Assembly: GCF_001184025.1 (NCBI RefSeq)
Contig: NZ_BBYG01000009.1
Location: forward strand, 124,001-188,000
Source: Streptomyces maremycinicus
GTDB taxonomy: Bacteria; Actinomycetota; Actinomycetes; Streptomycetales; Streptomycetaceae
Reading direction: 5' to 3'
DNA: 64,000 nucleotides
Shown: in pieces, positions 1-9,719 of the stretch
How positions within the stretch are numbered: position 1 is the stretch's first letter
Layout of the letters: each line of letters opens with the position of its first letter
Program-made: the position numbers and the translations under genes
Notes under the pieces: generated by a model
What the model saw: only the letters and a program-made list of their open reading frames with translations
Database searches by the model: none
What the model was told of the DNA's origin: nothing

Positions 1-672
<672 letters not shown>

Positions 673-694
673 TCACGTGGTGCACATGCGAAGA

Positions 695-740
695 AGGCCA
701 TTGCCGGTGGGGTGTTCCAACCCGTGCGCGGCAATGGCCT
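695..740 (-). terminator. Hairpin between tsf and pyrH
   Basis: A perfect 12-bp inverted repeat (695-706 with 729-740) closes a 22-base loop. It lies 100 bases after the tsf stop and 41 bases before the pyrH start. No T-run follows on the minus strand, so it is more likely a partial terminator or attenuator than a full stop. Confidence 0.55.
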
Positions 741-840
741 CCTCGTCAGATCTGCTGTCGTCCGTCACGCACGCGCGTGACGGCGTACCGGACGACTGCC
801 TCCGACCCTATCGGGCCGGAGCGTCGATAGCGGCACGGAC

Positions 841-1677
841 TCAGATGCCGACCTTGATGCGCGTGAAGCGCTTCAGGGTGACACCGGCCTCGTCCAGGAC
901 CTTCTGGACGGACTTCTTGTTGTCCAGCGCGTACGGCTGGCCGAGCAGCGTGGCGTCCTTGAAGAAGCCGTTGAGGCGACCCTCGACGATCTTCGGCAGG
1001 GCGGCCTCGGGCTTGCCCTCGGCGCGGGTGGTCTCCTCGGCGACGCGGCGCTCGGACTCGACGACCTCGGCCGGCACGTCCTCCTTGGAGAGGTACTTCG
1101 GCGCGAAGGCGGCGATGTGCTGGGCGATGCCCTTGGCGACGTCGGCGTTCGGCTTGTCCAGCTCGACGAGGACACCGATCTGCGGGGGCAGGTCGGGCAT
1201 CGTGCGGTGCATGTACGCGGTCACGAAGCCACCGGCGAACTGCGCGAAGCGGTCCAGCACGATCTTCTCGCCGAGGTTGGCGTTGGCCTCGTCCACGAAC
1301 GCCTGGACGGTCTTGCCGGCCTCGATCTCGGACGCGAGCAGCGCCTCGAGGTCGGCCGGGGAGGTCTTGGCGACGTGCTCGGCGATCGCGTTGGCGACGG
1401 CCTGGAACTTGTCACCCTTGGCGACGAAGTCCGTCTCGCACTTCAGCTCGACGAGGACGCCGGAGGTGTTGTCGTCGGCGATGATCGAGACCACGGCGCC
1501 GTTCTCGGCGGAGCGGCCCTCACGCTTGGCGACGCCCTTCTGGCCCTTGATCCGGAGCGCCTCGACGGCCTTGTCGACGCTGCCCTCGGCCTCGTCCAGC
1601 GCCTTCTTGCAGTCCATCATGCCGGCGCCGGTGAGCTCACGGAGCTTCTTGACGTCAGCGGCGGTGTAGTTCGCCAT
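841..1677 (-). CDS. tsf: Translation elongation factor Ts
   Basis: EF-Ts recycles EF-Tu by exchanging bound GDP for GTP. The 278-residue product starts MANYTAADVKKLRELTGAGM, with the TGAGMMDCKKAL signature of the N-terminal UBA-like domain and a later VELKCETDFVA motif of the EF-Tu-interacting core. The length is normal for actinobacteria. It lies downstream of rpsB with a 157-base gap containing a GC-rich hairpin, and upstream of pyrH. The ATG at 1677 has a weak purine-rich site upstream. Nothing unusual is seen. Confidence 0.97.
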   Translation of the reverse strand: MANYTAADVKKLRELTGAGMMDCKKALDEAEGSVDKAVEALRIKGQKGVAKREGRSAENGAVVSIIADDNTSGVLVELKCETDFVAKGDKFQAVANAIAEHVAKTSPADLEALLASEIEAGKTVQAFVDEANANLGEKIVLDRFAQFAGGFVTAYMHRTMPDLPPQIGVLVELDKPNADVAKGIAQHIAAFAPKYLSKEDVPAEVVESERRVAEETTRAEGKPEAALPKIVEGRLNGFFKDATLLGQPYALDNKKSVQKVLDEAGVTLKRFTRIKVGI

Positions 1678-1740
1678 GATCTGTGAATCTCTCTCGGAGT
1701 TCGAAGTCTCGAAGATCTACGAAGATCTGGGGGGCTGTGG

Positions 1741-1780
1741 GTGAACGGCGGGCGGTGCGCTGGGCACCCCCCGCCGTCAC
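1741..1780 (-). terminator. GC-rich hairpin between rpsB and tsf
   Basis: An imperfect inverted repeat of about 16 pairs (1741-1758 with 1763-1780) has a tight 4-base loop. It sits about 55 bases beyond the rpsB stop on the minus strand. There is no T-tract, so partial termination to set the rpsB:tsf ratio is an inference. Confidence 0.5.
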
Positions 1781-1834
1781 TTCGTCCCTAGGGCCGTACG
1801 GACGCGTCGGCGACCGTGCGGCCTACGGCCTGAC

Positions 1835-2764
1835 TCAGGCCTGCTCGCCCTCGGCGGCCGGAGCGGCCTCGGCGGCGGGGGCCTCGGCGGCGGGCGCCTC
1901 GGTCTCGGCGGCGGGCGCCTCGGCGGCGGGGGCCTCAGCCTCGGCAGCGGCCTCGGCCGGCTTCTCGGCGGACTCTTCGCCGTCCGCCTTCTTCTCGCCC
2001 TCGAGCAGGTCGCGCTCCCACGCGGCCAGCGGCTCGCCGGCGGCCTTGTCACCCTTGTCGCCGGTGGCGACGCCGGAACGGGAGATGAGGCCCTCGGCGA
2101 CGGCGTCGGCGATCACGCGGGTGAGCAGGGTGACGGAGCGGATCGCGTCGTCGTTGCCCGGGATCTTGTAGTCGACCTCGTCGGGGTCGCAGTTGGTGTC
2201 GAGGATGGCGACGACCGGGATGTTGAGCTTCCGGGCCTCGCCGACCGCGATGTGCTCCTTCTTGGTGTCCACGATCCAGACGGCGCTGGGCACCTTGGAC
2301 ATCTCGCGGATACCACCGAGGGTCTTCTCCAGCTTGGCCTTCTCACGCGAGAGGACCAGGAGCTCCTTCTTCGTCAGACCCGAGGCGGCGACGTCCTCGA
2401 AGTCGATGAGCTCGAGCTCCTTGAGGCGCTGAAGGCGCTTGTAGACGGTCGAGAAGTTGGTGAGCATGCCGCCCAGCCAGCGCTGGTTGACGTAGGGCAT
2501 GCCGACGCGGGTGGCCTGCTCCGCGATGGCCTCCTGCGCCTGCTTCTTCGTGCCGACGAACATGACCGTGCCGCCGTGGGCGACGGTCTCCTTGACGAAC
2601 TCGTAGGCGCGGTCGATGTACGACAGCGACTGGAGCAGGTCGATGATGTAGATGCCGTTGCGCTCGGTGAAGATGAAGCGCTTCATCTTCGGGTTCCAGC
2701 GACGGGTCTGGTGACCGAAGTGGACGCCGCTTTCCAGCAGCTCCCGCATCGTGACGACGGCCAT
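1835..2764 (-). CDS. rpsB: 30S ribosomal protein S2
   Basis: S2 is a late-assembling protein of the 30S subunit. The product is 309 residues, with the N-terminus [20 protein letters not shown] and the internal [12 protein letters not shown] and [10 protein letters not shown] motifs of the family. The C-terminus is a long acidic, alanine/glutamate-rich low-complexity tail of about 60 residues built on APAAE repeats, typical of streptomycete S2. The frame stays open far upstream, but the ATG at 2764 is fixed by family alignment and has a GGAGAA-type site in front. It is first in the rpsB-tsf-pyrH block; a 280-base gap separates it from the divergent M23 gene. Confidence 0.97.
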   Translation of the reverse strand: MAVVTMRELLESGVHFGHQTRRWNPKMKRFIFTERNGIYIIDLLQSLSYIDRAYEFVKETVAHGGTVMFVGTKKQAQEAIAEQATRVGMPYVNQRWLGGMLTNFSTVYKRLQRLKELELIDFEDVAASGLTKKELLVLSREKAKLEKTLGGIREMSKVPSAVWIVDTKKEHIAVGEARKLNIPVVAILDTNCDPDEVDYKIPGNDDAIRSVTLLTRVIADAVAEGLISRSGVATGDKGDKAAGEPLAAWERDLLEGEKKADGEESAEKPAEAAAEAEAPAAEAPAAETEAPAAEAPAAEAAPAAEGEQA

Positions 2765-2977
2765 GGCCGTTCTCCTTGGGTTTCTCGGTTGTGCCGCGGG
2801 GACCGGACGGCTCCCGCGCCTGACGCCCGCGGTGCGCCGAGCCACGAAGGACCGAGGGGCGCGGATACCGGAGAACCGACCGTGGCCGGTCCCCGATACC
2901 GGGGCGTGCGAAGTCGACCCGGTGACCCGGATCGCCAGAAGAAGTGTACGGGACCGGCGGGGCACCGGGTGACGCCG

Positions 2978-3004
2978 CTGTCCACAACCGTCGGGTGGTC
3001 CACA
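2978..3004 (+). promoter_or_regulatory. Two DnaA-box-like nonamers upstream of rpsB
   Basis: CTGTCCACA at 2978-2986 and TGGTCCACA at 2996-3004 each differ by one base from the streptomycete DnaA-box consensus TTGTCCACA. They share an orientation, 18 bases apart, in the region between rpsB and the divergent M23 gene. A role as regulatory DnaA sites is inference. Confidence 0.35.
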
Positions 3005-3044
3005 GGTCCGGGCCCCGGTCCCGGCGACGCGGGACGGTGTCGTC

Positions 3045-3647
3045 ATGAACGCACAGCGATTCACGGCCCTGCTGCCGTTCCTGCCGTCCCTGCCGATGCT
3101 GTCGATGCTGTCGCTCTTGACGGTGGCCACGGTGGCGTGGGCGGTCCCGCAGCCCGCACCGGGCGCCCGGGCGCTCCCCGGGCCGACCGTCCCGGCGGTC
3201 GGCCGGGCCTGGCCGGTGGGCACCCGTCCGGCGGTGGTACGCGGCTGGGAACCCCCGGCGAGCCCGTACGCCCGCGGCCACCGGGGCATCGACCTGTCGG
3301 CGCCGCCGGGCGCTGCGGTACGGGCGGTGGCGGCCGGCCGGGTGTCCTTCGCGGGCCGGGTGGCGGGCCGGGGCGTCGTCTCGGTGGAGCTGTCGGCGAC
3401 GGGTGTGCCGCCCCTGCGGACCACCTACGAGCCGGTACGGGCGTCGGTGCGCAAGGGCGACGAGGTGGCGCCGGGCGCGGTCGTCGGCACCGTGGAGCCG
3501 ACGGGCTCGCACTGCGCGCGGACGTGTCTGCACTGGGGGCTGCTGAGCGGCCGGACCTATCTGGACCCGCTGTCGCTGCTGCCCCCGTGGCTGCGCCGGA
3601 GCGGCCCGTCGCGGCTGCTGCCGGTGCTCGGGGTGCCCCTGCCGTGA
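3045..3647 (+). CDS. Secreted M23-family peptidase-like protein
   Basis: The 200-residue product has a signal peptide (hydrophobic residues 7-30, AWA cleavage site near 33) followed by a lysostaphin-type (M23) fold. M23 enzymes are zinc endopeptidases that cut peptidoglycan cross-bridges outside the cell. The first zinc motif HRGID (H79, D83) is intact. The usual HxH motif reads CLH (C161, H163), so the position often taken by the first histidine is cysteine. It could be active with altered chemistry, or a cell-wall-binding pseudo-enzyme. It is divergent from rpsB and converges on a TetR gene, with one base between the two stop codons. Confidence 0.8.
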   Translation: MNAQRFTALLPFLPSLPMLSMLSLLTVATVAWAVPQPAPGARALPGPTVPAVGRAWPVGTRPAVVRGWEPPASPYARGHRGIDLSAPPGAAVRAVAAGRVSFAGRVAGRGVVSVELSATGVPPLRTTYEPVRASVRKGDEVAPGAVVGTVEPTGSHCARTCLHWGLLSGRTYLDPLSLLPPWLRRSGPSRLLPVLGVPLP

Positions 3648-3648
3648 G

Positions 3649-4230
3649 TCAGCCCCGGACGCCGCGCAGCACCATCGTCACCGCGGCGTCCGTGATCGCG
3701 GTGGGATCCTCCGCAGCCCCCAGTTCGATCCGCCGCACCGCCGCGTCCACCACGCCCTGGAGCAGCATCGCCGCCAGCCGGGGCTCCTCGTGTCCCAGCT
3801 CAGCCAGCGCCGCGCCGATCATGGCCACGAGCCCGCCGTGCGCGGCCCGGATCTTCTCCCGGGCCCCCGCGTCCAGCTCGCTCGCCGAGATCGCCACGAC
3901 GGCGCGGTGCCGCCGGTCGCCCACCAGGGCGAGCTGCCGGCGCACATACGCCTCGACCTTGGCCTCGGCCCCCTCGGCCGCGGCCATCGCCGACTCGACC
4001 TCCGCCGCCCAGACGGGGAAGTCGACCTCGCACAGCTGCTCGACCACGGCGGCCCGCGACCGGAAGTACTCGTAGACGGACGAGCGCGCGAGGCCCGTGC
4101 GCTCGGCGAGGGCCGGGAAGGTCAGCGCCTCCGTCCCGCCCTCGGACAACAGGGAGCGTGCCGCGTCCAGCAGGGCGGCACGCTGCATCGACCGGTGCTC
4201 GGCCACGGAGGCCGCTCGAATCCTTGGCAC
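3649..4230 (-). CDS. TetR-family transcriptional regulator
   Basis: A 193-residue DNA-binding regulator. Residues 10-60 form the TetR helix-turn-helix, with LTFPALAERTGLARSSVYEY as the recognition segment. The C-terminal half is a helical ligand-binding and dimerisation domain that gives no ligand clue. The GTG at 4230 (VPRIRAASVAEHRS) fits the normal short N-terminal arm; the frame is open further upstream but that part looks non-coding. It lies downstream of whiG, behind a strong hairpin, so it is probably transcribed separately. No target can be named. Confidence 0.85.
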   Translation of the reverse strand: MPRIRAASVAEHRSMQRAALLDAARSLLSEGGTEALTFPALAERTGLARSSVYEYFRSRAAVVEQLCEVDFPVWAAEVESAMAAAEGAEAKVEAYVRRQLALVGDRRHRAVVAISASELDAGAREKIRAAHGGLVAMIGAALAELGHEEPRLAAMLLQGVVDAAVRRIELGAAEDPTAITDAAVTMVLRGVRG

Positions 4231-4348
4231 GTCGACCACTCTACGGACGCGCCGCCCGCGGCGGGAGTGACCCCGCCCGTCCTTCCGCCCGCCCGTCCTT
4301 GCGCCCGCCACCGTTGCGGGCCCCCGTCCCTCCGCGCGCCCGTCCGCC

Positions 4349-4376
4349 GGCCTGGGCAGTGCCCTCTGCCCAGGCC
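4349..4376 (-). terminator. Terminator downstream of whiG
   Basis: A perfect 11-bp inverted repeat (4349-4359 with 4366-4376) and a 6-base loop begin 31 bases after the whiG stop codon. Such short, very GC-rich stems are the usual streptomycete terminator form. Confidence 0.75.
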
Positions 4377-4406
4377 GTCCGCCGGTCAGGGCGCCGCGCC
4401 CTCCGT

Positions 4407-5249
4407 TCAGCGGCCGAAGCTCGCCAGTTTCGCGCGCAGCTGGAGGACGGACTTGGTGTGGATCTGGCTGACCCTGCTCTCGGTCACCCCCAGCACGTTC
4501 CCGATCTCGGCGAGCGTCAGGCCCTCGTAGTAGTAGAGCGTGACGACCGTCTTCTCCCGGGCGGGCAGCGTGTTGATCGCCCGGGCGAGGAACCGCCTGA
4601 GCTCCCGGTCCTCGGCCACCTCCACGGGGTTGTCCGCGGCGGTGTCCTCCAGCGTGTCCATGAAGCTGAGGCCGTCCCCGTCCTCGCCCCCGACGTGCAG
4701 CAGCTCCTCCAGTGCCACCACGTTGGCCAGCGACAACTGACTGAAGACGGCGTGCAGTTCCTCCACCGCGATGCCCAGCTCGGCGGCCACCTCGCACTCC
4801 GACGGAGTCCGCCGCAGCCGCGCCTCCAGCGTCGCGTAGGCCCGCTCGACGTTGCGCGCCTTCTGGCGCACCGACCGCGGGATCCAGTCCAGCGCCCGGA
4901 GCTCGTCGATCATCGCGCCCCGGATCCGGGTGATCGCGTAGGTCTCGAACTTGATCTCCCGTCCGATGTCGAACTTCTCGATCGCGTCGATCAGTCCGAA
5001 GACCCCGGAGGACACGAAGTCGGCCTGCTCCACATTGGGCGGCAGGCCGACGCTCACCCGGCCCGCCACGTACTTCACCAGCGGTGAGTAGTGCAGGATC
5101 AGCTGCTCACGCAGCCGTTCGTCCCCCGTCGCCTTGTACGACCGCCACAGCTCGTCGAGTGTCGAGGGAGCGGGCGGCCGCACGCTGCCACCGTCACGGG
5201 CGGCTGGGGTGATCGCCGCCCGGTCGGACCCGGAGGTGTGCTGGGGCAT
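4407..5249 (-). CDS. whiG: RNA polymerase sigma factor WhiG
   Basis: WhiG is the flagellar-type (FliA-like) sigma factor that commits Streptomyces aerial hyphae to sporulation. The 280-residue product contains sigma region 2 ([19 protein letters not shown] through [20 protein letters not shown]), region 3 and a C-terminal region 4 with a clear helix-turn-helix ([20 protein letters not shown]). The length and N-terminus [12 protein letters not shown] match known WhiG proteins. A 264-base gap separates it from the stop of dprA upstream, and that gap should hold its promoter. In S. coelicolor a block of extra genes lies between dprA and whiG (from memory); it is absent here. Confidence 0.96.
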   Translation of the reverse strand: MPQHTSGSDRAAITPAARDGGSVRPPAPSTLDELWRSYKATGDERLREQLILHYSPLVKYVAGRVSVGLPPNVEQADFVSSGVFGLIDAIEKFDIGREIKFETYAITRIRGAMIDELRALDWIPRSVRQKARNVERAYATLEARLRRTPSECEVAAELGIAVEELHAVFSQLSLANVVALEELLHVGGEDGDGLSFMDTLEDTAADNPVEVAEDRELRRFLARAINTLPAREKTVVTLYYYEGLTLAEIGNVLGVTESRVSQIHTKSVLQLRAKLASFGR

Positions 5250-5513
5250 TCGTCGCCTTGTGCCGTTCTGCCGTGAAGTGCGTGTGGTGGGTACCGCGTG
5301 GTGCAGAGGTGCCGGTCTGTGCCGGAATCCTCGTGAGCGTAGCGTGACTGGGGTGTCGCGGTGCGCGAAGGCGGAGCCCGGACCGGTACGCAGATACGTT
5401 CCGCTGAGCGCACTCCAGGGTCACGTCGGTCTTCGCGGTCGACCCCGACGGTGCGTCAACTGCCGGAATCCCCAAGGCTTTCGACGTTCCCCCGGACGGC
5501 CGAACCCCCCGGG

Positions 5514-6674
5514 TCAACACGGACGCCGACCCGCTCGAACGGAGACCACCGCCTGGCGTGTCAACTTCCAGCCGTCGCCGTGTCGTTCGACGTAGCCGAG
5601 CGCTCTGAGTTCGTACAGTCTCGCGATCGCGTCGTCCGGCGTGGTGCGGGCCTCGCGGGCGATCTCCTCGGCCGGCGCGGGTCTGCGGGCGGGCAGCGCG
5701 GCCAGGACGCGGCGGGCGGCCGGCTCCAGCAGATCGCGCGGCAGCGCTGGACCGCGCCGGTCGGGGGCCAGCTCACCCATGTCACCGACCAGTTCGACGA
5801 CCTCCGCGACATCGGTGACCAGCACGGCCTCTCCCCGCAGCAGTTCGTGCACACCGGCGGAGAGGCCGCTGGTGGCCGGCCCCGGGACGCCCATCGTGTG
5901 CCGGCCCAACCGCTGGGCCGCCCGGGCGGTGACCAGCGAGCCGCTGCGGTAGGCGGCCTCGACGACGACCGTGCCCCGGGTGAGCGCGGCGATCACCCGG
6001 TTGCGCAGGATGAACCTGCTCGGCGTCGGATGGTCGCCGGGCGGCAACTCGCCGATCACGAGCCCCTGTTCGGCGATCCTGTTGATCAACGCCGTGTGGC
6101 CGCGCGGGTAGGGCCGGTCGACCCCGCAGGCGAGGACGGCGACGGTGGCGCCGCCCGCCCCCAGAGCGCCCCGGTGGGCGGCGCCGTCCACCCCGTAGGC
6201 GCCGCCCGACACCACCACCCAGCCCCGCTCGGCGAGGCCGGCGGAGAGGGTGGCCGCCATGTGGGCGCCGTACTCGGTGCAGGCGCGGGCGCCGACGACG
6301 GCGACCGAGCGCAGCGCCCACATCCGCAGACCGGGCCGCCCCCGCACCCAGAGGCCGACCGGCCGGGCGTCCCCGAGCTCGTCCAGCGTCCCCGGCCACT
6401 CGGCGTCCCCCGGGCACACGAACCGCACCCCGGCCTCCCGCGCCACGGCGAGATCCCGCTCGGGCTCCGCCTGCCCGGCCCGCGCCCGCAGGCCGGCCCA
6501 GCGCCGCGCGGTCACCCCGGGCAACGGCTCCCCGTCGTCCCGCAGCCGGCGCACCACCTCCGCCGCGCCCCGCTCGCGCACCCACTGCCCGCCCACCTCG
6601 TCGCCGGGTTCGAGGACCCGCCCGAGGAAGACCCGGGCGAGCCGGTCGGCGGCCGGTTCACCACCGCCGTTCAC
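5514..6674 (-). CDS. dprA: DNA-processing protein DprA
   Basis: DprA binds single-stranded DNA and loads RecA in transformation; its role in Streptomyces is undefined. The 386-residue product has an N-terminal helical region, a Rossmann-like core (VGARACTEYGAHMA, VSGGAYGVDGAAHRG, then FILRNRVIAALTRGTVVVEA from about residue 150 to 290) and a C-terminal winged-helix domain ending near residue 380. The GTG at 6674 overlaps the comM stop as GTGA, implying translational coupling. It is last in the yraN-comM-dprA cluster, a common actinobacterial arrangement. Confidence 0.93.
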   Translation of the reverse strand: MNGGGEPAADRLARVFLGRVLEPGDEVGGQWVRERGAAEVVRRLRDDGEPLPGVTARRWAGLRARAGQAEPERDLAVAREAGVRFVCPGDAEWPGTLDELGDARPVGLWVRGRPGLRMWALRSVAVVGARACTEYGAHMAATLSAGLAERGWVVVSGGAYGVDGAAHRGALGAGGATVAVLACGVDRPYPRGHTALINRIAEQGLVIGELPPGDHPTPSRFILRNRVIAALTRGTVVVEAAYRSGSLVTARAAQRLGRHTMGVPGPATSGLSAGVHELLRGEAVLVTDVAEVVELVGDMGELAPDRRGPALPRDLLEPAARRVLAALPARRPAPAEEIAREARTTPDDAIARLYELRALGYVERHGDGWKLTRQAVVSVRAGRRPC

Positions 6675-8296
6675 GTCAGGGCCCCGAGGGCCATCGGCAC
6701 CCCGCGCGGCACTCCCGTGCGCAGCTGGAGGGCCAGGTTCACGTCCATCGCGCCGGGCCGGTCGTGGCCGACCAGGTCGGCGACGGTCCAGGCCACGCGC
6801 AGGACCCGGTCGAGTCCCCGGGCGGTCAGCACCCCTCGCTCCAGGCCGCGTTCCGCCTCGTCCATGGCGCCGACCGCGGCATGCCACCGGTTGCGCAGCT
6901 CCCGCCCCGGCACCTCGCTGTTGGTCCGCCACGGGGTGCCCGCCAGCCGGGCCGCCGCCCGCTCGCGGGCGGCCCTGACCCGGTCGGCGACGATCGCGGT
7001 GGACTCCCCGCCGGGACCGCGGTGCGCGAGCTGGGCCCGGCTGACCGGGTCCACCTCGACCCGCAGGTCGACCCGGTCCAGCAGCGGGCCGGAGAGACGG
7101 GCCTGGTAGCGGCGGATCGCGGAGGGCGGGCACTCGCACAGGGTGTCCCGCTGCGAGAACCGCCCGCACGGGCAGGGGTTCGCCGCGAGGACCATCAGGA
7201 ACCGTGCCGGGAACCGGACCACGCCGGCACTGCGCGCGATCACCACATGGCCCGCCTCCAGCGGCTGCCGCAGGGCGTCGAGGGCGTGGCTGCCGAACTC
7301 GGGGGTCTCGTCGAGGAAGAGCACCCCCCGATGGGCCAGCGAGACGGCGCCCGGCCGGGCGAATCCGGCCCCGCCCCCGACCAGTGACTGCATCGTGGCC
7401 GAGTGGTGCGGGGCGCAGTACGGGGCCACGTCGATGAGGGGCTTGCCCGGTGGCAGCAGCCCGGCCACCGAGTGGACCGCGGTGACCTCCAGCGACTCCT
7501 GCCGGCTCAGCCTGGGGAGCACGGCCGGCAGACGTTCCGCGAGCATGGTCTTGCCGGTCCCGGGCGGTCCCTCCAGGAAGAGATGGTGTCCGCCGGCCGC
7601 GGCCACCTCCACCGCGGTCCGTGCCGATCCCTGACCGATCACGTCCGCGAGGTCGTGCTCCTGTTCCTGGTGGGCGGCGCCCATGCTGTGCATCCCGGTG
7701 GCCGCTCCGGTGCCGGGCATCCGCAGGCCGGCCAGCAGCGGATCCGGGCGGCCCGCCTCCTCCGGTTCCTCGTCGGGGACCGGCTCGTCTGCGAGGATCG
7801 CGATCAGCTGCCGCAGGCTGCGCACCCCGAGCACGGACACCCCGGGGACCAGTGCCGCCTCGGCGGCGGCGCACTCCGGCACGACCACCTGTTCGTATCC
7901 GGCGTCGGCCGCGGCAAGCACGGCGGGCAGGATGCCCCGGACCGGGCGCACCCGGCCGTCCAGGCCCAGCTCTCCGATCATGACGATGTCGGCGAGCACC
8001 CGTGGGTCGATCCGCTCGGCCGCGCCGAGCACCGCGCTGGCGATGGCGAGGTCGAAGCCGCTGCCGCCCTTGGGCACCGAGGCCGGGCTGAGTCCGACGG
8101 TCAGCTTCTTCTGCGGCCATTCGCCGCCCGAGTTCACCACCGCCGCCCGGACCCGGTCGCGGCTCTCGGTCAGGCTCTTGTCCGGCAGCCCCACCAGCGT
8201 GAACGCCGCGACTCCCGGTTCGAGGTCGGCCTGCACCTCGACGACGACCCCTTCGACGCCCACCAGCGCCACCGAGCACGTACGCGCGAAGCCCAT
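6671..8296 (-). CDS. comM: YifB/ComM-type Mg-chelatase-like AAA+ ATPase
   Basis: A 541-residue hexameric AAA+ protein. In other bacteria ComM drives branch migration during recombination of incoming DNA. Residues 20-140 form the N-terminal LonC-like domain. The Walker A motif GPPGTGKT lies near residue 245, Walker B (LFLDETPEF) near 325, and a C-terminal Mg_chelatase_C domain with four clustered cysteines (CPCGR and CECPPS) near 390-410. It overlaps dprA by 4 bases and begins one base after the yraN stop, so the three form a tight operon. The start ATG gives MGFARTCSVALVGVEGV, the family N-terminus. Confidence 0.94.
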   Translation of the reverse strand: MGFARTCSVALVGVEGVVVEVQADLEPGVAAFTLVGLPDKSLTESRDRVRAAVVNSGGEWPQKKLTVGLSPASVPKGGSGFDLAIASAVLGAAERIDPRVLADIVMIGELGLDGRVRPVRGILPAVLAAADAGYEQVVVPECAAAEAALVPGVSVLGVRSLRQLIAILADEPVPDEEPEEAGRPDPLLAGLRMPGTGAATGMHSMGAAHQEQEHDLADVIGQGSARTAVEVAAAGGHHLFLEGPPGTGKTMLAERLPAVLPRLSRQESLEVTAVHSVAGLLPPGKPLIDVAPYCAPHHSATMQSLVGGGAGFARPGAVSLAHRGVLFLDETPEFGSHALDALRQPLEAGHVVIARSAGVVRFPARFLMVLAANPCPCGRFSQRDTLCECPPSAIRRYQARLSGPLLDRVDLRVEVDPVSRAQLAHRGPGGESTAIVADRVRAARERAAARLAGTPWRTNSEVPGRELRNRWHAAVGAMDEAERGLERGVLTARGLDRVLRVAWTVADLVGHDRPGAMDVNLALQLRTGVPRGVPMALGALT

Positions 8297-8297
8297 C

Positions 8298-8699
8298 TCA
8301 GGCCACCCCCCGCGCGTGCTCGACGACGGCCGCGCCGCGGCGGGGCAGGACGACGCCGACCAGGTCGATGCGGACGCCGCCCGGCGGTGCTCCGCCGTGC
8401 GCCTGGATCCACCGCTCGGCCAGGTCGCGCAGGCGCTCGGCCTTCTCGGGCGTCACCGAGGCCATCGGGTGCTGGAATCCGCCGCCGCTGCGGGTCTTCA
8501 CCTCGCAGACCACCAGGACGTCGCCGTCGCGGGCGACGATGTCGATCTCACCGGCCCTGCCGCAGCGCCAGTTGCGCTCCAGGACCGTCATCCCGGCCTC
8601 GACCAGCCGCCGTGCGGCCACTTCCTCGCCGTACCTGCCGCATGCGCCCCGGGCCCGGTCCGCCGTCGTGTGCGCGTTCGCGTTCGTGTTCGTGTCCAT
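8298..8699 (-). CDS. yraN: YraN/UPF0102 family nuclease-fold protein
   Basis: A 133-residue protein of the UPF0102 family, which has a PD-(D/E)xK nuclease-like fold and no settled function. The core [12 protein letters not shown], then [20 protein letters not shown], holds the likely catalytic D and ExK residues. The ATG at 8699 has GGAGGTGG nine bases upstream and is preferred over an upstream in-frame start. The first dozen residues ([12 protein letters not shown]) come from a hexanucleotide-like repeat. It leads comM and dprA, so a role with them in DNA handling is plausible. Confidence 0.88.
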   Translation of the reverse strand: MDTNTNANAHTTADRARGACGRYGEEVAARRLVEAGMTVLERNWRCGRAGEIDIVARDGDVLVVCEVKTRSGGGFQHPMASVTPEKAERLRDLAERWIQAHGGAPPGGVRIDLVGVVLPRRGAAVVEHARGVA

Positions 8700-8755
8700 G
8701 TGGGCACCACCTCCGGCACCCACGCTCACGCATCCGCCGCCCCGGAAAGGATCTT

Positions 8756-8782
8756 GGTGGACAACCCGGGGCCTGTGGAAAA
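8756..8782 (-). promoter_or_regulatory. Two DnaA-box-like nonamers upstream of yraN
   Basis: On the minus strand TTTTCCACA (8774-8782) and TTGTCCACC (8756-8764) each resemble the DnaA consensus TTGTCCACA. They lie 9 bases apart between the DUF2469 gene and yraN. Function is inferred from sequence only. Confidence 0.35.
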
Positions 8783-8817
8783 CCCGGTCACCCACACGAG
8801 CGGCCGCCTCCGGGGGC

Positions 8818-9126
8818 TCAGCTCCCCGGAAGCTCCAGATCGCTCTTGTTGAGCTCCTCGATGTTCACGTCCTTGAACGTGAGTACCCGTACCTGCTTCA
8901 CGAAGCGGGCCGGCCGGTACATGTCCCACACCCAGGCGTCGGCCATCGACACTTCGAAGAACACCTCGCCCTGGACCGAGTGCACCTGCATCTCGTAGTC
9001 GTTGGTGAGGTAGAAACGCCGCTCGGTCTCGATCACGTATTTGAACAGACCGACGACATCGCGGTACTCCCGGTAGAGCTTCAGCTCCATCTCGGTCTCG
9101 TACTTCTCGAGGTCCTCGGCGCTCAT
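8818..9126 (-). CDS. DUF2469 family protein
   Basis: A 102-residue, strongly acidic protein highly conserved across actinobacteria and of unknown function. It starts [20 protein letters not shown] and contains the family's aromatic-rich segment [20 protein letters not shown] followed by [13 protein letters not shown]. No catalytic motif, signal peptide or membrane segment is visible. It lies between the NUDIX gene and the yraN-comM-dprA cluster, the same place as in other streptomycetes. Function should be left open. Confidence 0.9.
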   Translation of the reverse strand: MSAEDLEKYETEMELKLYREYRDVVGLFKYVIETERRFYLTNDYEMQVHSVQGEVFFEVSMADAWVWDMYRPARFVKQVRVLTFKDVNIEELNKSDLELPGS

Positions 9127-9182
9127 GGCATGTTCCCCTTCAGCCGTGCGATCTCCCCATTGTGCGCCAGTCCCGTGCGCCG

Positions 9183-9719
9183 CTAGACGATTTCCGTGTC
9201 CAGCGTTACGGGTCCGGCCGGAGGACCTTCGTCGAGCAGCCTGCGCAGCAGCTCGGCGAGTCTGGTCGGATACACCGTCTCATGGGCCCGGGCCAGTTCC
9301 TGACAGGTCCACCAGCGCGCTCCGGCGACGCTGCGCCGCTCCAGCTCGGTCAGGGCCGTCGCGCGGGTCGCCGTCACCGTCGTACGGGCCAGGTAGTACC
9401 ACTCGTCCTGGTCCCAGCGGCGGCCCGCGAACGGGAAGGAACACCTGCGCCGCCACAGCACCGGACCGAGCTCGACCTCGGAGATGCCGGTCTCCTCGAC
9501 GAGTTCCCGCAGAGCCGCCTCCTCACGGGTCTCGTCGCCCTCCACCCCGCCCCCGGGGGTGAACCACCAGTTGTCGGCCGGGTCGTCCGGTTCATGGCCG
9601 TGCAGCAGCAGGATGCGGTCCTGCGGGTCGAGGAGGACGACCCGGGCGACCTTGCGCAGGCCGCCCTCGTAGGAGTCGAGGCCCGCGCCCACCGGCCCGT
9701 CCGAGGTCTCAGCGGGCAC
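9183..9719 (-). CDS. NUDIX hydrolase
   Basis: A 178-residue hydrolase of nucleoside-diphosphate-linked compounds; the substrate is not predictable from sequence. The NUDIX box is complete at about residues 62-84: GGGVEGDETREEAALRELVE followed by ETG, with the metal-binding REL-EET glutamates present. The GTG at 9719 lies inside the end of sipZ (11-base overlap), so it is the last gene of the signal peptidase cluster and probably translationally coupled to it. No link between NUDIX activity and protein export is known; the pairing may be only positional. Confidence 0.9.
   Translation of the reverse strand: MPAETSDGPVGAGLDSYEGGLRKVARVVLLDPQDRILLLHGHEPDDPADNWWFTPGGGVEGDETREEAALRELVEETGISEVELGPVLWRRRCSFPFAGRRWDQDEWYYLARTTVTATRATALTELERRSVAGARWWTCQELARAHETVYPTRLAELLRRLLDEGPPAGPVTLDTEIV

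Noticed and set aside
2978..3004. DnaA-box-like sites as a replication origin
   Set aside because: Only two boxes, no AT-rich unwinding element and no dnaA or dnaN gene nearby; Streptomyces oriC lies at dnaA-dnaN.
2765..3424. In-frame extension of rpsB far upstream of 2764
   Set aside because: S2 begins MAVVTMREL in the family, and the extension has no ribosomal protein character and overlaps the divergent M23 gene.
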